A DNA stretch of 64,000 nucleotides. Source: Alphaproteobacteria bacterium MarineAlpha12_Bin1. Its GTDB lineage: Bacteria > Pseudomonadota > Alphaproteobacteria > UBA6615. Within the stretch, counting starts at the first letter, position 1; each line of letters starts with the position of its first letter. The notes beneath the pieces are model-generated. The model ran no database searches, was not told the DNA's origin, and saw only the letters and a program-made list of their open reading frames with translations. Positions 1 to 9,164 of the stretch are shown piece after piece. A program made the position numbers and the translations under genes. The stretch spans positions 1 to 64,000 of the forward strand of contig PTJY01000005.1 of assembly GCA_002937505.1 (NCBI GenBank), read 5' to 3'.

Positions 1-2
1 AA

Positions 3-770
3 ACATCTGGCGATTCTCTTCCTCCAGAAAAGATGAAGGAAATACGTAACTTATACAACCAGGGTAAGTTTGAGGAGGCTTTGGTCTTAGCAACAGAGCT
101 GGATCAAATATCTTTTGACGATCCAAATGTACCTAATATGTATGCTGCGATAAATTTTGAACTGGGAAATTATGAAGTAGCAGTTAGCGCTTACCAAAGG
201 GCTATCGCTCTTAAACCAGACTGGGATCATGCTTATAGTAATCTGGCACTGGCTTTGCATAGGCTAGGCAAATATCAAGAATCTATTACGGCGTGTAAAG
301 AAGCGCTTGAGCTCAACCCCAACTTTGCTGAAGCACATAATAACCTTGGAATTAATTTAAACACACTTCGCAAGCATGAAGAGGCCATCGCAAGCTACGA
401 AAAAGCTATTCACTACCAGCCTGATTTTTATATGGCACACTATAACCTTGGTAATGCCATCAATTTGTCGGGGGATAGTGAAGGGGCAATCGTTCACTTT
501 AAGAAGGCAATCGAACTGAATCCAAACTATATTGATGCCCATAGCAATTTGGGAGTTGCGCTATTAACTCTTGGTCGGTATGAGGAAGCAGATAAAAGTT
601 TTAGTAAGGCTATTAAACTTAATCCTAATCACGTTGCTGCTGTTTCAGGTAAGGCGAGAGTGCTTCTTCGATCGGGCAGAGTTAAAGAGGGCCTCTCGAT
701 GTTGGAAAGATCAGATGGTGCATTTAGATTTGATGTCGATCAGGGCATCAGTTTTAGAGGTGGAACTTAG
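3..770 (+). CDS. TPR-repeat protein, 5' end probably cut by window start
   Basis: Almost the whole product consists of tandem 34-residue tetratricopeptide repeats with recurring signatures such as AYSNLALALHRLGKYQES and AHNNLGINL, so it is a protein-protein interaction scaffold. The first in-frame ATG is at base 33, but the frame is open to base 3 (ending PPEKMKEIRNLYNQGKFEEAL). The start of the reverse-strand TPR-oxygenase at 3141 has a similar pattern (SKEKLSTLHSLYSQRQFEQ), so I infer the real start lies upstream of the window. The stop is two bases before the oxygenase start at 773. The pair therefore looks like a split version of the TPR-oxygenase fusion nearby. No signal peptide is visible. 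Its substrate or partner is unknown. Confidence 0.8.
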   Translation, partial: TSGDSLPPEKMKEIRNLYNQGKFEEALVLATELDQISFDDPNVPNMYAAINFELGNYEVAVSAYQRAIALKPDWDHAYSNLALALHRLGKYQESITACKEALELNPNFAEAHNNLGINLNTLRKHEEAIASYEKAIHYQPDFYMAHYNLGNAINLSGDSEGAIVHFKKAIELNPNYIDAHSNLGVALLTLGRYEEADKSFSKAIKLNPNHVAAVSGKARVLLRSGRVKEGLSMLERSDGAFRFDVDQGISFRGGT

Positions 771-772
771 TT

Positions 773-1378
773 TTGAAGAGAATTAGTCTAGAAAAAAAGG
801 GTGGTTATCCAAATTTTATAGGTGCTTGGTTTTTAGAGCCCCCTTCTTTATGTGATGAAATTGTTGATTTTTTTGAAAACAATCAGGAAAAACAAAAAGC
901 TGGTAAATTGGCTAATGGAACTCAGGACGATAATGTTAAGAAAACGACTGATATCACGATATATCCTTATGAAACGAAACTAGAAACACATAATTCGATT
1001 AATAAATATATTGAAAGTTTATACGATTGTTACGTTGATTATCTTGCTACGTGGCCTTTTCTGAAAGTTATTTTACCCAGTGTAGATATTGGTGCCTTTA
1101 ATATACAGCGTTATCATGAGGGAGAACATTATCAAGAAGTCCATACTGAAAGGTCATCAATGAATACACTTCATCGTGTTTTGGCCTGGATGACTTATCT
1201 TAATGATGTAGAGGATGGCGGATCAACCTCTTTTCATCATTATGATTTAGATGTAAAGCCGGAAAAGGGTAAAACCTTAATATGGCCGGCTGATTGGACA
1301 CATGCCCACTCTGGGAAGGTCTTAAATTCCGGTACAAAATATATAATAACGGGCTGGATGCATATTACAGATGGTTAA
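773..1378 (+). CDS. Prolyl-4-hydroxylase-like 2OG-Fe(II) oxygenase
   Basis: This 201-residue protein follows the prolyl 4-hydroxylase pattern: YHEGEHYQEVH (about 114-124), GGSTSF (149-154), a distal histidine in DWTHAHSG (H177 is the likely ligand) and the 2-oxoglutarate-binding lysine in SGTKY (K189). The proximal metal motif reads H124-T-E126 instead of the usual HxD. HxE occurs in some 2OG oxygenases, so activity is still possible. The start is TTG, two bases after the TPR gene stop, with weak Shine-Dalgarno sequence (GGTGG). Translation is probably coupled to the TPR gene. The family hydroxylates peptidyl proline or small molecules with O2, 2-oxoglutarate and Fe(II). The substrate here is not known. 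Confidence 0.82.
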   Translation: MKRISLEKKGGYPNFIGAWFLEPPSLCDEIVDFFENNQEKQKAGKLANGTQDDNVKKTTDITIYPYETKLETHNSINKYIESLYDCYVDYLATWPFLKVILPSVDIGAFNIQRYHEGEHYQEVHTERSSMNTLHRVLAWMTYLNDVEDGGSTSFHHYDLDVKPEKGKTLIWPADWTHAHSGKVLNSGTKYIITGWMHITDG

Positions 1379-1464
1379 AGCTGATTAGCATTATTAAATT
1401 TCAAGATATCTATTGCTAACGACTAGGAATTAAATTTTTATCGTCCGAAGTGGTTTAGTTTTCA

Positions 1465-3141
1465 TTAATTTGGCAGTAAGTCGAAAGAGATAATCACTCG
1501 CTCTCCGTCATTTTTTATGGGTATGGTGTAGTGGTACAAAGATGAAGGAAATAAAACAAGGTCTCCGGGTTTGGGGTGATGTCGGACTTTTGGGATATTT
1601 TCGTTAATTAAAACGTAGTTAGTACCGCGCAGTGACCACTCAATTGCGCCTTCATCTTTATTTTCGGATTCAACTAATTGTAAATAAAGCACCCCACTCA
1701 GCCATCCAGTAGGGTGTATATGTGGTCTCTGGAAACCATCTTTTAGGTTTCTAATCGACCAACCGTATAGCGAAATATTTTCGGGCCAGTTGTTTATAAA
1801 CCCACAGCTATTAGATTTATATTTTTCATAGTAGATCTCTATTTCATTCTTAATTATTTTTTCTAGGTCTAATATTACACCATGGCTATTATCAAATAAA
1901 TTTCCTGTAGTGTGAAATCCATTGTGGGATGATTTCTTTCTTTGAGACCAAACAACTTCCATCTTTTTTAATTCTTCAAGCAAATTATCGATTAAAAGTG
2001 GGGTGTTTTCTTCATGACGGCCCAACTCACTAAAACAGATAAAGTCTAGAGGGTTTTTACAAAACGGATGAATGTTTTCTTCATTTATTTGATTAAAAGT
2101 AAATGCGCTTATTGCTGCAACTTCTATATTATTTTTGTACTTATCGAGGTTACTTTCTATTCTTTCTTTAAATTCATTATACTTTCCCTGAGCATACAGA
2201 CATAGTAATGATTGAGCGTAAGAACTTGGAGACCCAGATTTATCAAAGGCTGCAAGTGCATCGTCATATTTTTTGAGCTGATAATAAACTAAACCAATAG
2301 CATGATTAATTGTTGATAAATTAGGGTCGACCTTTAAAGCATGATGTAAATATTTAAGGGCAGATTCAGTATCTTCATTTTCTGAATATATAACCCCTAG
2401 AGAGTAAAACCAGGAGGCGACATCCGGTTTAAGCTTAATTGCACGCTGATAACTTTCGATTGCCTCAGCTGATTGATTTTTAGTGCTTAGAATTTTCCCT
2501 AAATTAGCATGTATATGCGGGTCATTAGGATTAATCTGAAGGGCTTGATTATAAATTTCAATGGCCCCCTCAAAATCACCTTCTTCGTATAGCAGAACCC
2601 CAAGGTTGTTGTATGCTAATGTGTAATCTTTACTATGCTTAATTGCTAGCTGGTAGCTGTCTTTTGCAGCTGCCCTTTGATTTTCTGCTCGATAGCAAGC
2701 ACCGAGATTATTGTATGCTCTTTCATTATCAGGCGTTAATTCTATTACTCGCTTAAAAACCTCTATAGCAGTTTTATAATTATGATTTTCCTGTAAGGCT
2801 GTGCCAAGGTTAATATGTGCCGCTACATAGCTTGGGTTAAGATTAACAGCTTGTTGATAATTTTTTATTGCTCTCGAAATATCACCCTTTTCTTTATAAG
2901 CAACGCCTATGTTATTGTAGGCTTCCGCATCCATAGGTTTGAGATCAATAGCTTTTTTATAATGTTCAATAGCAATATTAAAACGACCCAAGCCAATATT
3001 TGAAGCAGCCAAAATATTAAGTAGATTATTATCCTGAGAAAATTCTTTTATTAGGTCATCGCCCTGCTGAATCACCTGTTCAAACTGACGCTGGCTGTAA
3101 AGAGAATGGAGAGTGGATAGCTTTTCCTTGGATAAAATCAT
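1465..3141 (-). CDS. TPR-repeat protein fused to a C-terminal 2OG-Fe(II) oxygenase domain
   Basis: This 558-residue protein has two parts. Residues about 5-330 are tandem TPR units (AYNNIGVAYKEKGDISRA, AYNNLGACYRAE and similar). The last 170 or so residues match the putative 2OG-Fe(II) oxygenase family (PF13759 type): HIHPTGWLSGVLYLQL carries the proximal ligands, and the distal part reads GDLVLFPSSLYHYTIPI, then GERVIISFD. Such TPR-oxygenase fusions are common in marine alphaproteobacteria and cyanobacteria and are usually assumed to hydroxylate a TPR-bound protein or peptide; that is inference here. It converges with the oxygenase ending at 1378. No membrane segment or signal peptide is visible. 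Confidence 0.82.
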   Translation of the reverse strand: MILSKEKLSTLHSLYSQRQFEQVIQQGDDLIKEFSQDNNLLNILAASNIGLGRFNIAIEHYKKAIDLKPMDAEAYNNIGVAYKEKGDISRAIKNYQQAVNLNPSYVAAHINLGTALQENHNYKTAIEVFKRVIELTPDNERAYNNLGACYRAENQRAAAKDSYQLAIKHSKDYTLAYNNLGVLLYEEGDFEGAIEIYNQALQINPNDPHIHANLGKILSTKNQSAEAIESYQRAIKLKPDVASWFYSLGVIYSENEDTESALKYLHHALKVDPNLSTINHAIGLVYYQLKKYDDALAAFDKSGSPSSYAQSLLCLYAQGKYNEFKERIESNLDKYKNNIEVAAISAFTFNQINEENIHPFCKNPLDFICFSELGRHEENTPLLIDNLLEELKKMEVVWSQRKKSSHNGFHTTGNLFDNSHGVILDLEKIIKNEIEIYYEKYKSNSCGFINNWPENISLYGWSIRNLKDGFQRPHIHPTGWLSGVLYLQLVESENKDEGAIEWSLRGTNYVLINENIPKVRHHPKPGDLVLFPSSLYHYTIPIKNDGERVIISFDLLPN

Positions 3142-3534
3142 TAAGCATACCTAAACGCTTTTGATAGATTAATAGTTTGAGAACAGCTATATAAAATTAA
3201 CATATATTTTGATTTGATAAACTGTTTTTTAGTTAAACATATAAAGTTGTCTATATCTATATATTGCAAGTTTGTTTGTTAAATAATACCAATATCATTA
3301 ATTTTGTAAGGAGAGTTAATAGAGTGGTTAATTTTTCTGGCTAGCAAACTGGTATCCGTGATAACCGGCCTCGGGTTCGAATTCCAATATTTTTAGTTTA
3401 TTTATTGCTATAGTTTTTCTTTTTACGATCATACTGTGTATTTCGCTCGAGTCGGATAAAATAATAAAACATAACCATCTTGAAGCAGAGAAGTAGACAA
3501 ACTATCTAAAATATAAATTGAAGGCGTAAATTAA
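3142..3534. other. Intergenic region between divergent TPR-oxygenase and oxygenase genes
   Basis: This 393-bp AT-rich gap separates two divergently transcribed genes and should hold both promoters. I cannot place either one convincingly. Its central part (3283-3397) is a degraded copy of the tRNA-Ser gene and its 27-base leader found at 4287-4403, listed separately. I see no other RNA gene or open reading frame. Confidence 0.6.
3310..3397 (+). pseudogene. Decayed tRNA-Ser gene copy
   Basis: The sequence aligns with the intact tRNA-Ser at 4314 at a constant offset of 1004 bases. Shared blocks are TAAGGAGAG at the 5' end, AGAGTGGTT in the D arm, CTGG..GCAAACTGGT around the anticodon arm and GGGTTCGAAT in the T arm. 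The similarity continues upstream: ATAATACCAA lies 27 bases before the first tRNA base in both copies. The copy cannot work as a tRNA. The 3' acceptor strand (TTCCAATATTTTTAG) no longer pairs with GGAGAGT, the anticodon stem is mispaired and the CCA is missing. It is a relic of a duplication or integration event. Confidence 0.72.
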
Positions 3535-4245
3535 ATGAATACGGAAGATAAAACTAATATTAACTCTGTAGAAAATTTTCAAATCATTCCTATTATGCCG
3601 GAAGCAATGGCTGTTTTTCAGATAGATAAGGAAAAACATCAAGAATTTAAATCAAAAATAGAACATCTTATGGATACTGCGGATGATAAATATAGAAGAG
3701 ATGTTCCAGACGGCGACAAAAGAGAATTTCTATGTAATAACAGATTTCAAAATGTATTATTAGATTTTCCGGAGTTAAAAGAACTCCATTCAATACTAAA
3801 AGAATCAGCCCTTAATTTTATCAAAAAGTGTGGTTTTATTTGTGATGAAGTTATCATCACAGACGCATGGGTTAATAAATATAGACTTGGTTCTACTCTG
3901 CCAGTTCATAGACATGCAAACTCATATATTTCAGGTAATTATTTCGTAAATTACGATAAATCAATTAATTCTCCATTAACTTTGACCAACGACAGAGTTG
4001 TCACAAGTCAAGCGCCCACTTTAAAACTTCAGCCGGACGATGAAAAAACTCCCTATAATAGAAATACATATGAAATCATATGTGAAGAGAGCACAGTGCT
4101 ACTATGGAAAAGTCATATACTTCATGGGTATTCAAAACCAGAAATAGGAGATAATCGTTTGACATTGAGTTTTAACATCATGCCAAAAGTGATGGGTGTC
4201 GGAGAACAGTTTTCATACGCTGTCGACGAGAATTCTAGAGTATAG
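3535..4245 (+). CDS. Putative 2OG-Fe(II) oxygenase
   Basis: The 236-residue product resembles the PF13759-type putative 2OG-Fe(II) oxygenases also seen in marine phages. The proximal metal motif is in LPVHRHANSYISGNYFV (about 122-138). The distal half reads VLLWKSHILHGYSKP with the histidine ligand, then NRLTLSFNIMP with the conserved arginine. There is no TPR part, unlike the gene at 1465-3141. The start ATG has only a weak ribosome-binding site. The gene sits exactly between a decayed and an intact tRNA-Ser copy, which suggests arrival as a small insertion. The substrate is unknown. Confidence 0.78.
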   Translation: MNTEDKTNINSVENFQIIPIMPEAMAVFQIDKEKHQEFKSKIEHLMDTADDKYRRDVPDGDKREFLCNNRFQNVLLDFPELKELHSILKESALNFIKKCGFICDEVIITDAWVNKYRLGSTLPVHRHANSYISGNYFVNYDKSINSPLTLTNDRVVTSQAPTLKLQPDDEKTPYNRNTYEIICEESTVLLWKSHILHGYSKPEIGDNRLTLSFNIMPKVMGVGEQFSYAVDENSRV

Positions 4246-4313
4246 TCAAATTAATGACATCCGTGTCTTGTAAGATTCTCTATTCGATAATACCAAGAGC
4301 TATGATGTAATAA

Positions 4314-4403
<90 letters not shown>

Positions 4404-4458
4404 CATATTAACCTTTGCTTTCTGAAGAAAACATTGGTACGAAGAGTGTTAACAATGG

Positions 4459-4486
4459 TTGACAGGGGTGACGGGCGGCGTATAGT
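4459..4486 (+). promoter_or_regulatory. Promoter of rplU-rpmA
   Basis: A perfect -35 TTGACA (4459-4464) is followed after 16 bases by TATAGT (4481-4486), one mismatch from the -10 consensus. The sequence just after the -10 is GC-rich (CCGGG), as in many stringently controlled ribosomal promoters. It lies about 120 bases before the rplU start, leaving a long leader. This is the clearest sigma-70-type promoter in the window. Confidence 0.75.
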
Positions 4487-4604
4487 CCGGGTTTCATGAA
4501 TTAGACCATTTCTTATGGTTTCTTCTGCGTTTATTTCTTTATGAATTTGATTGTACTGATCTTTTATTTTACTTCGGTATGATTTTTATTTTGGGTTGAG
4601 CGGC

Positions 4605-5243
4605 ATGTATGCAGTTATTAAAACAGGCGGAAAACAATACCGTGTAAAAAACGGTGATATTATCGAAGTCGAAAAACTCACGGCTGATGCTGGGAGTACC
4701 ATTTCATTATCTCCGGTGCTGATGTTTAACGATGATAAATCAAGCAAAGTTGGAACACCAATACTTGAGGGCGCAGTTGTTAGTGCGGAGGTGCTTGAGC
4801 AAACCCGTGGCGATAAGATTATCGTATTTAAGAAAAAACGCCGCAAAGGTTACAGGCGCACTATTGGACATCGTCAGGATTTTACCCTTCTTAAGATCAC
4901 GGATGTTGCAGGAAAATCTAAGGCAAAACCCGAACGTGTCAGTAAAGAAGCGTCAGATGCTGAACAAGATAAGAAAGGGGCAGCTAAACCTAAGGCTAGC
5001 AAGAGAAAAACAGCGACCGCTAGAACAGCTAAACCAGAAGATGTAAAGTCCGCTGAGAAGAAACCAACAGCAAAGAAAGCAGCGGCTAAGAAACCAGCGG
5101 CTAAGAAAGCAGCGACCAAGAAACCAGCGGCTAAGAAAGCAGCGACCAAGAAACCAGCGGCTAAGAAAGCAGCGACCAAGAAACCAGCGGCTAAGAAAGC
5201 AGCGACCAAGAAACCAGCAGCTAAAAGTACCGATAAGGAGTAA
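4605..5243 (+). CDS. rplU: 50S ribosomal protein L21 with a long Lys/Ala-rich C-terminal extension
   Basis: The first 100 or so residues are bL21 ([18 protein letters not shown], ending in [14 protein letters not shown]), a 23S rRNA-binding protein of the large subunit. The ORF track starts at a TTG three codons earlier. I use ATG 4605 because the family starts MYAVIKTGG. At 212 residues it is about twice the usual length of about 103. The extra part is rich in Lys, Ala and Pro and ends in tandem [10 protein letters not shown] units encoded by a 30-bp repeat, similar to histone-H1-like or nucleic-acid-binding tails. L21 proteins with basic Ala/Lys extensions are known in alphaproteobacteria. 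rpmA follows seven bases downstream. Confidence 0.95.
   Translation: MYAVIKTGGKQYRVKNGDIIEVEKLTADAGSTISLSPVLMFNDDKSSKVGTPILEGAVVSAEVLEQTRGDKIIVFKKKRRKGYRRTIGHRQDFTLLKITDVAGKSKAKPERVSKEASDAEQDKKGAAKPKASKRKTATARTAKPEDVKSAEKKPTAKKAAAKKPAAKKAATKKPAAKKAATKKPAAKKAATKKPAAKKAATKKPAAKSTDKE
5101..5220 (+). repeat. Four tandem 30-bp repeats in the 3' part of rplU
   Basis: The unit CTAAGAAAGCAGCGACCAAG plus 10 more bases occurs four times in direct succession. Three copies are identical and the last has one substitution. A less regular version precedes them (about 5069-5100). Each unit is exactly ten codons and encodes [10 protein letters not shown], so copy-number change keeps the reading frame. Near-identity between copies points to recent expansion or conversion. 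Confidence 0.93.
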
Positions 5244-5249
5244 ATTGAT

Positions 5250-5507
5250 ATGGCTCATAAAAAAGCAGGGGGTAGTTCCCGAAATGGTAGAGACTCTGCG
5301 GGTCGGAGACTTGGTGTAAAAAAATATGGTGGTGAAAAAGTTATTCCTGGAAACATAATTGTGCGGCAAAGGGGAACTAAGTTTCACCCAGGCGACAACG
5401 TTGGCATTGGAAAAGACCACACTATTTTTGCTTTAGTTAATGGACAAGTTTCTTTTACTCGTGGAAGAAATGGACGTGCTTTTGTGTCGGTTTTGCCGCC
5501 ATCTTGA
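5250..5507 (+). CDS. rpmA: 50S ribosomal protein L27
   Basis: An 85-residue bL27 starting [24 protein letters not shown], the standard family N-terminus that reaches toward the peptidyl-transferase centre. The internal [10 protein letters not shown] and GKDHTIFAL segments are also canonical, and the length is normal. It follows rplU by seven bases in the usual rplU-rpmA operon. An intrinsic terminator lies directly downstream, before obg. Confidence 0.98.
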   Translation: MAHKKAGGSSRNGRDSAGRRLGVKKYGGEKVIPGNIIVRQRGTKFHPGDNVGIGKDHTIFALVNGQVSFTRGRNGRAFVSVLPPS

Positions 5508-5537
5508 GAATGACTACCACGAAGTCGAATTAATTTC

Positions 5538-5568
5538 GGGAGGTTGGGAAACTAATCTCCCTTTTTTT
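5538..5568 (+). terminator. Intrinsic terminator after rpmA
   Basis: GGGAGGTT (5538-5545) pairs with AATCTCCC (5554-5561), with one G-U pair and an eight-base loop, followed by seven T residues. It ends the rplU-rpmA transcript or attenuates read-through into obg, whose start is 15 bases further on. Confidence 0.85.
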
Positions 5569-5582
5569 GGAGCTTAATTAGG

Positions 5583-6602
5583 ATGAAATTTCTTGATGAG
5601 GCGAAAGTGCATGTACAATCAGCGAGTGGGGGTAATGGCTGTGTATCTTTTCGCCGCGAAAAAAATATAGCATTTGGAGGTCCTAACGGTGGTGATGGAG
5701 GTAGGGGTGGTTCTGTTGTTCTTGAGTGTATTGGAGGTTTGAATACGTTAATAGACTATAGATATAGACAGCACTTTAAAGCTCAACGTGGCCTAGATGG
5801 AAAAGGTAGTAACTGCAGTGGGGCATCTGGCTCTGATGTTGTACTAAAGGTGCCTGTTGGAACCCAGGTATTTTCCGAAGACAAGAGTTCATTGCTAGCG
5901 GACTTGACAGCTGTTGGACAGAAAGTGGTGATAGCTACGGGTGGCGAAGGAGGGAGAGGTAACACACATTTTAAAACTTCTACCAATCAAGCCCCACGTC
6001 AGGCGGATCAGGGCCGGCCAGGAGAGGATGCCTGGCTTTGGCTAAGACTAAAATTAATTGCCGATGCTGGTTTGGTTGGTTTACCTAATGCTGGAAAGTC
6101 AACATTCTTATCGGCGATCAGTCGCGCAAAACCAAAAATTGCCGATTACCCATTTACAACCTTACATCCCATATTGGGAGTAGTAAAATCAGATGATCGA
6201 GAGTTTATTGTAGCTGATATACCTGGCCTAATTAAGGGAGCTAGCCAAGGTAAGGGCTTAGGAGATCGGTTTTTAGGCCATATAGAGCGATGTCGAGTGC
6301 TTCTACATTTAATTGATGCTACGCTTGGTGCTGATTCAGTTGTCGCGGCATATAAAGCTATTAGAGATGAGCTGAGGACTTACGGAGGTGGTTTGGCCGA
6401 AAAGCCTGAGATGTTAATCTTGAATAAACTAGATGCTATAAGTTCTGATGATGCAAAAAAAATAGTTTTGGCTCTAAGTGAAATTAGTAATCGAGAAGTA
6501 TTAACAATTTCTGCAGTAAGTGGAGCTGGCGTTACAATGGCTCTTCGCAAAACTCGAAATTATATAGAAACGAATGATAGAGATAGTTGTGAATCAAACT
6601 GA
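5583..6602 (+). CDS. obgE: GTPase Obg/CgtA
   Basis: Obg is a ribosome-associated GTPase acting in large-subunit assembly and stress signalling. The glycine-rich Obg fold fills residues 1-158 ([22 protein letters not shown]). The G domain follows, with P-loop GLPNAGKST (about 165-173), DIPG for G3 and NKLD for G4. The product is 339 residues and lacks the longer C-terminal extension of some homologues. ATG 5583 fits the family start MKFLDEAKV. It follows rpmA as in most bacteria, but a terminator lies between them. Confidence 0.97.
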   Translation: MKFLDEAKVHVQSASGGNGCVSFRREKNIAFGGPNGGDGGRGGSVVLECIGGLNTLIDYRYRQHFKAQRGLDGKGSNCSGASGSDVVLKVPVGTQVFSEDKSSLLADLTAVGQKVVIATGGEGGRGNTHFKTSTNQAPRQADQGRPGEDAWLWLRLKLIADAGLVGLPNAGKSTFLSAISRAKPKIADYPFTTLHPILGVVKSDDREFIVADIPGLIKGASQGKGLGDRFLGHIERCRVLLHLIDATLGADSVVAAYKAIRDELRTYGGGLAEKPEMLILNKLDAISSDDAKKIVLALSEISNREVLTISAVSGAGVTMALRKTRNYIETNDRDSCESN

Positions 6603-6652
6603 AGAGTTATTTGAAGAAAGTTTTACAAGAGTTCTAAGATAAGAGTTCTAAA

Positions 6653-7783
6653 ATGGTTGCATTGACAATAAGAGACAGTAAAAGATTAGTCATAAAAATT
6701 GGTTCTGCGTTATTAGTTGATGACGAGGGTAATCTCAAATCTCAATGGATTAATGCTTTGATCTCTGATGCAGTAGAAATGTACAATTCTGGAACAGAAA
6801 TAATTATAGTATCTTCAGGAGCTATTGCTATTGGTCGTCGAATACTCGGATTGTCGGGAGGGCCCCGCAATAGAGCTCTTAAACTTGAAGAAAGTCAGGC
6901 TTCGGCAGCTATTGGACAAGTTCGACTTGCTCATGCATGGCAGGAAGCGCTCGAAAAACATCATATTCGGGCAGCACAAGTTCTTTTAACTACCGAAGAT
7001 ACCGAGAATCGCCGGCGTTATTTGAATGCTCGTTCGACCATTACCACTCTATTAAGAATGGGTGTTATTCCTGTAATAAATGAGAATGATACAGTCGCCA
7101 CTGAAGAAATCAGGTTTGGTGATAATGATCGTCTAGCTGCTCGTGTTGCTCAGATGATTAGCGCTGACACCTGTGTGATTTTGACAGATATTGATGGATT
7201 ATATACTGCTGATCCGTTACTTGATCCAGACGCTAAACATATTTCTAGTGTTCATACAATTAATGACCAGTTAGAAGCTATGGCTGGGGCAACATCTAAT
7301 GAGGATGGCTCAGGAGGTATGGTTACAAAAATCGAGGCAGCTCGTATAACAATGCAAGCAGGCTGTAGAATGGCTATTGGTGATGGAAGGATACTTAATC
7401 CTTTAAAAGCATTTGGGAGTGATACCAAGTGCACTTGGTTTATCGCTCAAGGAGAACCACAGTCTGCTAGAAAGCTCTGGATAGCTGCCAGTTTAAATCC
7501 AGTTGGTACGATATTTGTAGATTCTGGGGCCGCTAAAGCATTAGTATCTGGGAAAAGCTTACTTCCGGCTGGAGTTTCAAAAATTGATGGCGTCTTTTTT
7601 AGGGGAGATCCAGTTATAGTTAGAGATGAAAGAAGTATAGAAATCGCTCGAGGACTTTCAGCATACTCTAGTGATGATGCTATTCGTATTCTGGGTCTTA
7701 AAAGTAGTGAGATTGAAAAAGTTTTAGGTTTTCGTGGTAGAGAAGAGATGATCCATCGTGATGACTTAGTGCTTACTCAATAG
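6653..7783 (+). CDS. proB: Glutamate 5-kinase
   Basis: ProB phosphorylates glutamate to gamma-glutamyl phosphate, the first and feedback-controlled step of proline synthesis. The N-terminal amino-acid-kinase domain shows VIKIGSALL, SSGAIAIG, NENDTVATEEIRFGDNDRLAA and GTGM-like GSGGMVTK. The last 100 or so residues form a PUA domain (DSGAAKALVSGKSLLPAG). The length of 376 residues is normal. It lies 50 bases after obg and 92 bases before proA, so the kinase and the next enzyme are neighbours. Confidence 0.97.
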   Translation: MVALTIRDSKRLVIKIGSALLVDDEGNLKSQWINALISDAVEMYNSGTEIIIVSSGAIAIGRRILGLSGGPRNRALKLEESQASAAIGQVRLAHAWQEALEKHHIRAAQVLLTTEDTENRRRYLNARSTITTLLRMGVIPVINENDTVATEEIRFGDNDRLAARVAQMISADTCVILTDIDGLYTADPLLDPDAKHISSVHTINDQLEAMAGATSNEDGSGGMVTKIEAARITMQAGCRMAIGDGRILNPLKAFGSDTKCTWFIAQGEPQSARKLWIAASLNPVGTIFVDSGAAKALVSGKSLLPAGVSKIDGVFFRGDPVIVRDERSIEIARGLSAYSSDDAIRILGLKSSEIEKVLGFRGREEMIHRDDLVLTQ

Positions 7784-7875
7784 GTGCTATTATTGTTTTA
7801 ATTTATCAATTTATTGGTATCAGTTTGGGTTTTTAGTAAGTTTTTAATATTAGCTAACTTGAAGATTAGAAGAAT

Positions 7876-9162
7876 ATGAATTTAAAAAATGAAACTGGTG
7901 AAGATCTTGAAATCGAGGGCATGATTTACGAAATGGGGTTAGCTGCTCGTAAAGCTGGCCGCATATTAGCAAGTGCGGGTAGTAAGGATAAAAATCAAGC
8001 AATAAAAGAAGCCTCTAAAAATATTTTAGAGCAAAAAAGTAGTATTTTAGTTGCAAATAAAAGAGACATAGAAACGGCTACAGAGAAAGGTCTGAGTGGT
8101 GCGCTAATCGATAGGCTTTTTCTTGATGATAAAAGAATAGAAGCGATGGCAAAGGGTTTAGTTGAAGTGGCGGAGCTTCCTGACCCAGTGGGAACAAAAC
8201 TAAGTGAATGGGATAGGCCCAATGGTTTAAAAATCTCCCGTGTCCGAGTTCCCCTTGGTGTTATTGGAATAATATACGAATCCCGTCCTAATGTCACAGC
8301 AGATGCGGGTGGGCTATGTCTAAAATCAGGTAATTCGGCAATCTTGAGAGGAGGTTCGGATACATTTAATACCTCCTCTCTTATTCTTAATTGTTTGAAA
8401 GAGGGGCTTGTTACTGTTGGTTTGCCACCGGAAGCACTTCAGGCTCCACAGACAACTGATCGTGCTGCGGTAGGTGCTATGTTGGCCATGAGTGAATTTA
8501 TTGACGTCATCGTACCACGTGGTGGAAAATCGCTTGTTGAGAGAGTACAGAGGGAGGCACGAATGCCTGTGTTTGCTCATCTTGAGGGTATCTGTCACAC
8601 CTATATACATGAAAACTCACAATCTGATATGGCTCGATCGATAGTGGTTAATGCAAAAATGAGAAGGACGGGTATTTGTGGAGCAACCGAAACCGTTCTA
8701 ATTGACAGAAATGCAGCTAATAATATGTTAAAGGAATTGACCAGTGATTTAATTAATAGTGGTTGTGAAGTTCGTGGTGATCTTGTTGCTAAATCACTTG
8801 ATGATCGAATATCATTAGCCTCTGATACAGATTGGACAACCGAATATTTAGACTCAATTATATCTATAAAGGTAGTTGATGGGGTTGAGGAAGCAATTAA
8901 TCATATAAATGACTACGGTTCTAACCATACTGATGCGATTATAACTGATGATAGGGATGTAGCGGATCACTTTCTTAACCAGGTAGATAGTGGAATTGTA
9001 ATGCATAACACATCCACACAGTTTGCTGACGGAGGTGAGTTTGGCATGGGAGCCGAAATAGGGATTTCCACAGGACGACTTCATGCCAGAGGCCCGGTGG
9101 GCGCAGAACAGTTAACAACATATAAATACGTCGTTAGTGGCGACGGACAGCTACGGCCCTAG
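7876..9162 (+). CDS. proA: Gamma-glutamyl phosphate reductase
   Basis: ProA reduces gamma-glutamyl phosphate to glutamate semialdehyde with NADPH, the second step of proline synthesis. It has the aldehyde-dehydrogenase fold. The catalytic cysteine is in RRTGICGATET (about residue 268), and ESRPNVTADAGGLCLKSGN and FADGGEFGMGAEIGISTGRLHARGP are family hallmarks. At 428 residues it is full length. The nadD GTG start is two bases after its stop, so the two are probably translationally coupled. Confidence 0.97.
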   Translation: MNLKNETGEDLEIEGMIYEMGLAARKAGRILASAGSKDKNQAIKEASKNILEQKSSILVANKRDIETATEKGLSGALIDRLFLDDKRIEAMAKGLVEVAELPDPVGTKLSEWDRPNGLKISRVRVPLGVIGIIYESRPNVTADAGGLCLKSGNSAILRGGSDTFNTSSLILNCLKEGLVTVGLPPEALQAPQTTDRAAVGAMLAMSEFIDVIVPRGGKSLVERVQREARMPVFAHLEGICHTYIHENSQSDMARSIVVNAKMRRTGICGATETVLIDRNAANNMLKELTSDLINSGCEVRGDLVAKSLDDRISLASDTDWTTEYLDSIISIKVVDGVEEAINHINDYGSNHTDAIITDDRDVADHFLNQVDSGIVMHNTSTQFADGGEFGMGAEIGISTGRLHARGPVGAEQLTTYKYVVSGDGQLRP

Positions 9163-9164
9163 CA

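Noticed and set aside
5101-5220. CRISPR array
   Set aside because: Repeats are directly adjacent with no spacers, are in frame and encode the L21 tail.
4732-5420. Overlapping ORFs 4732-5046, 4874-5209 and 4953-5420
   Set aside because: Shadows of rplU in other frames; the long antisense frames come from the repeat's lack of stops.
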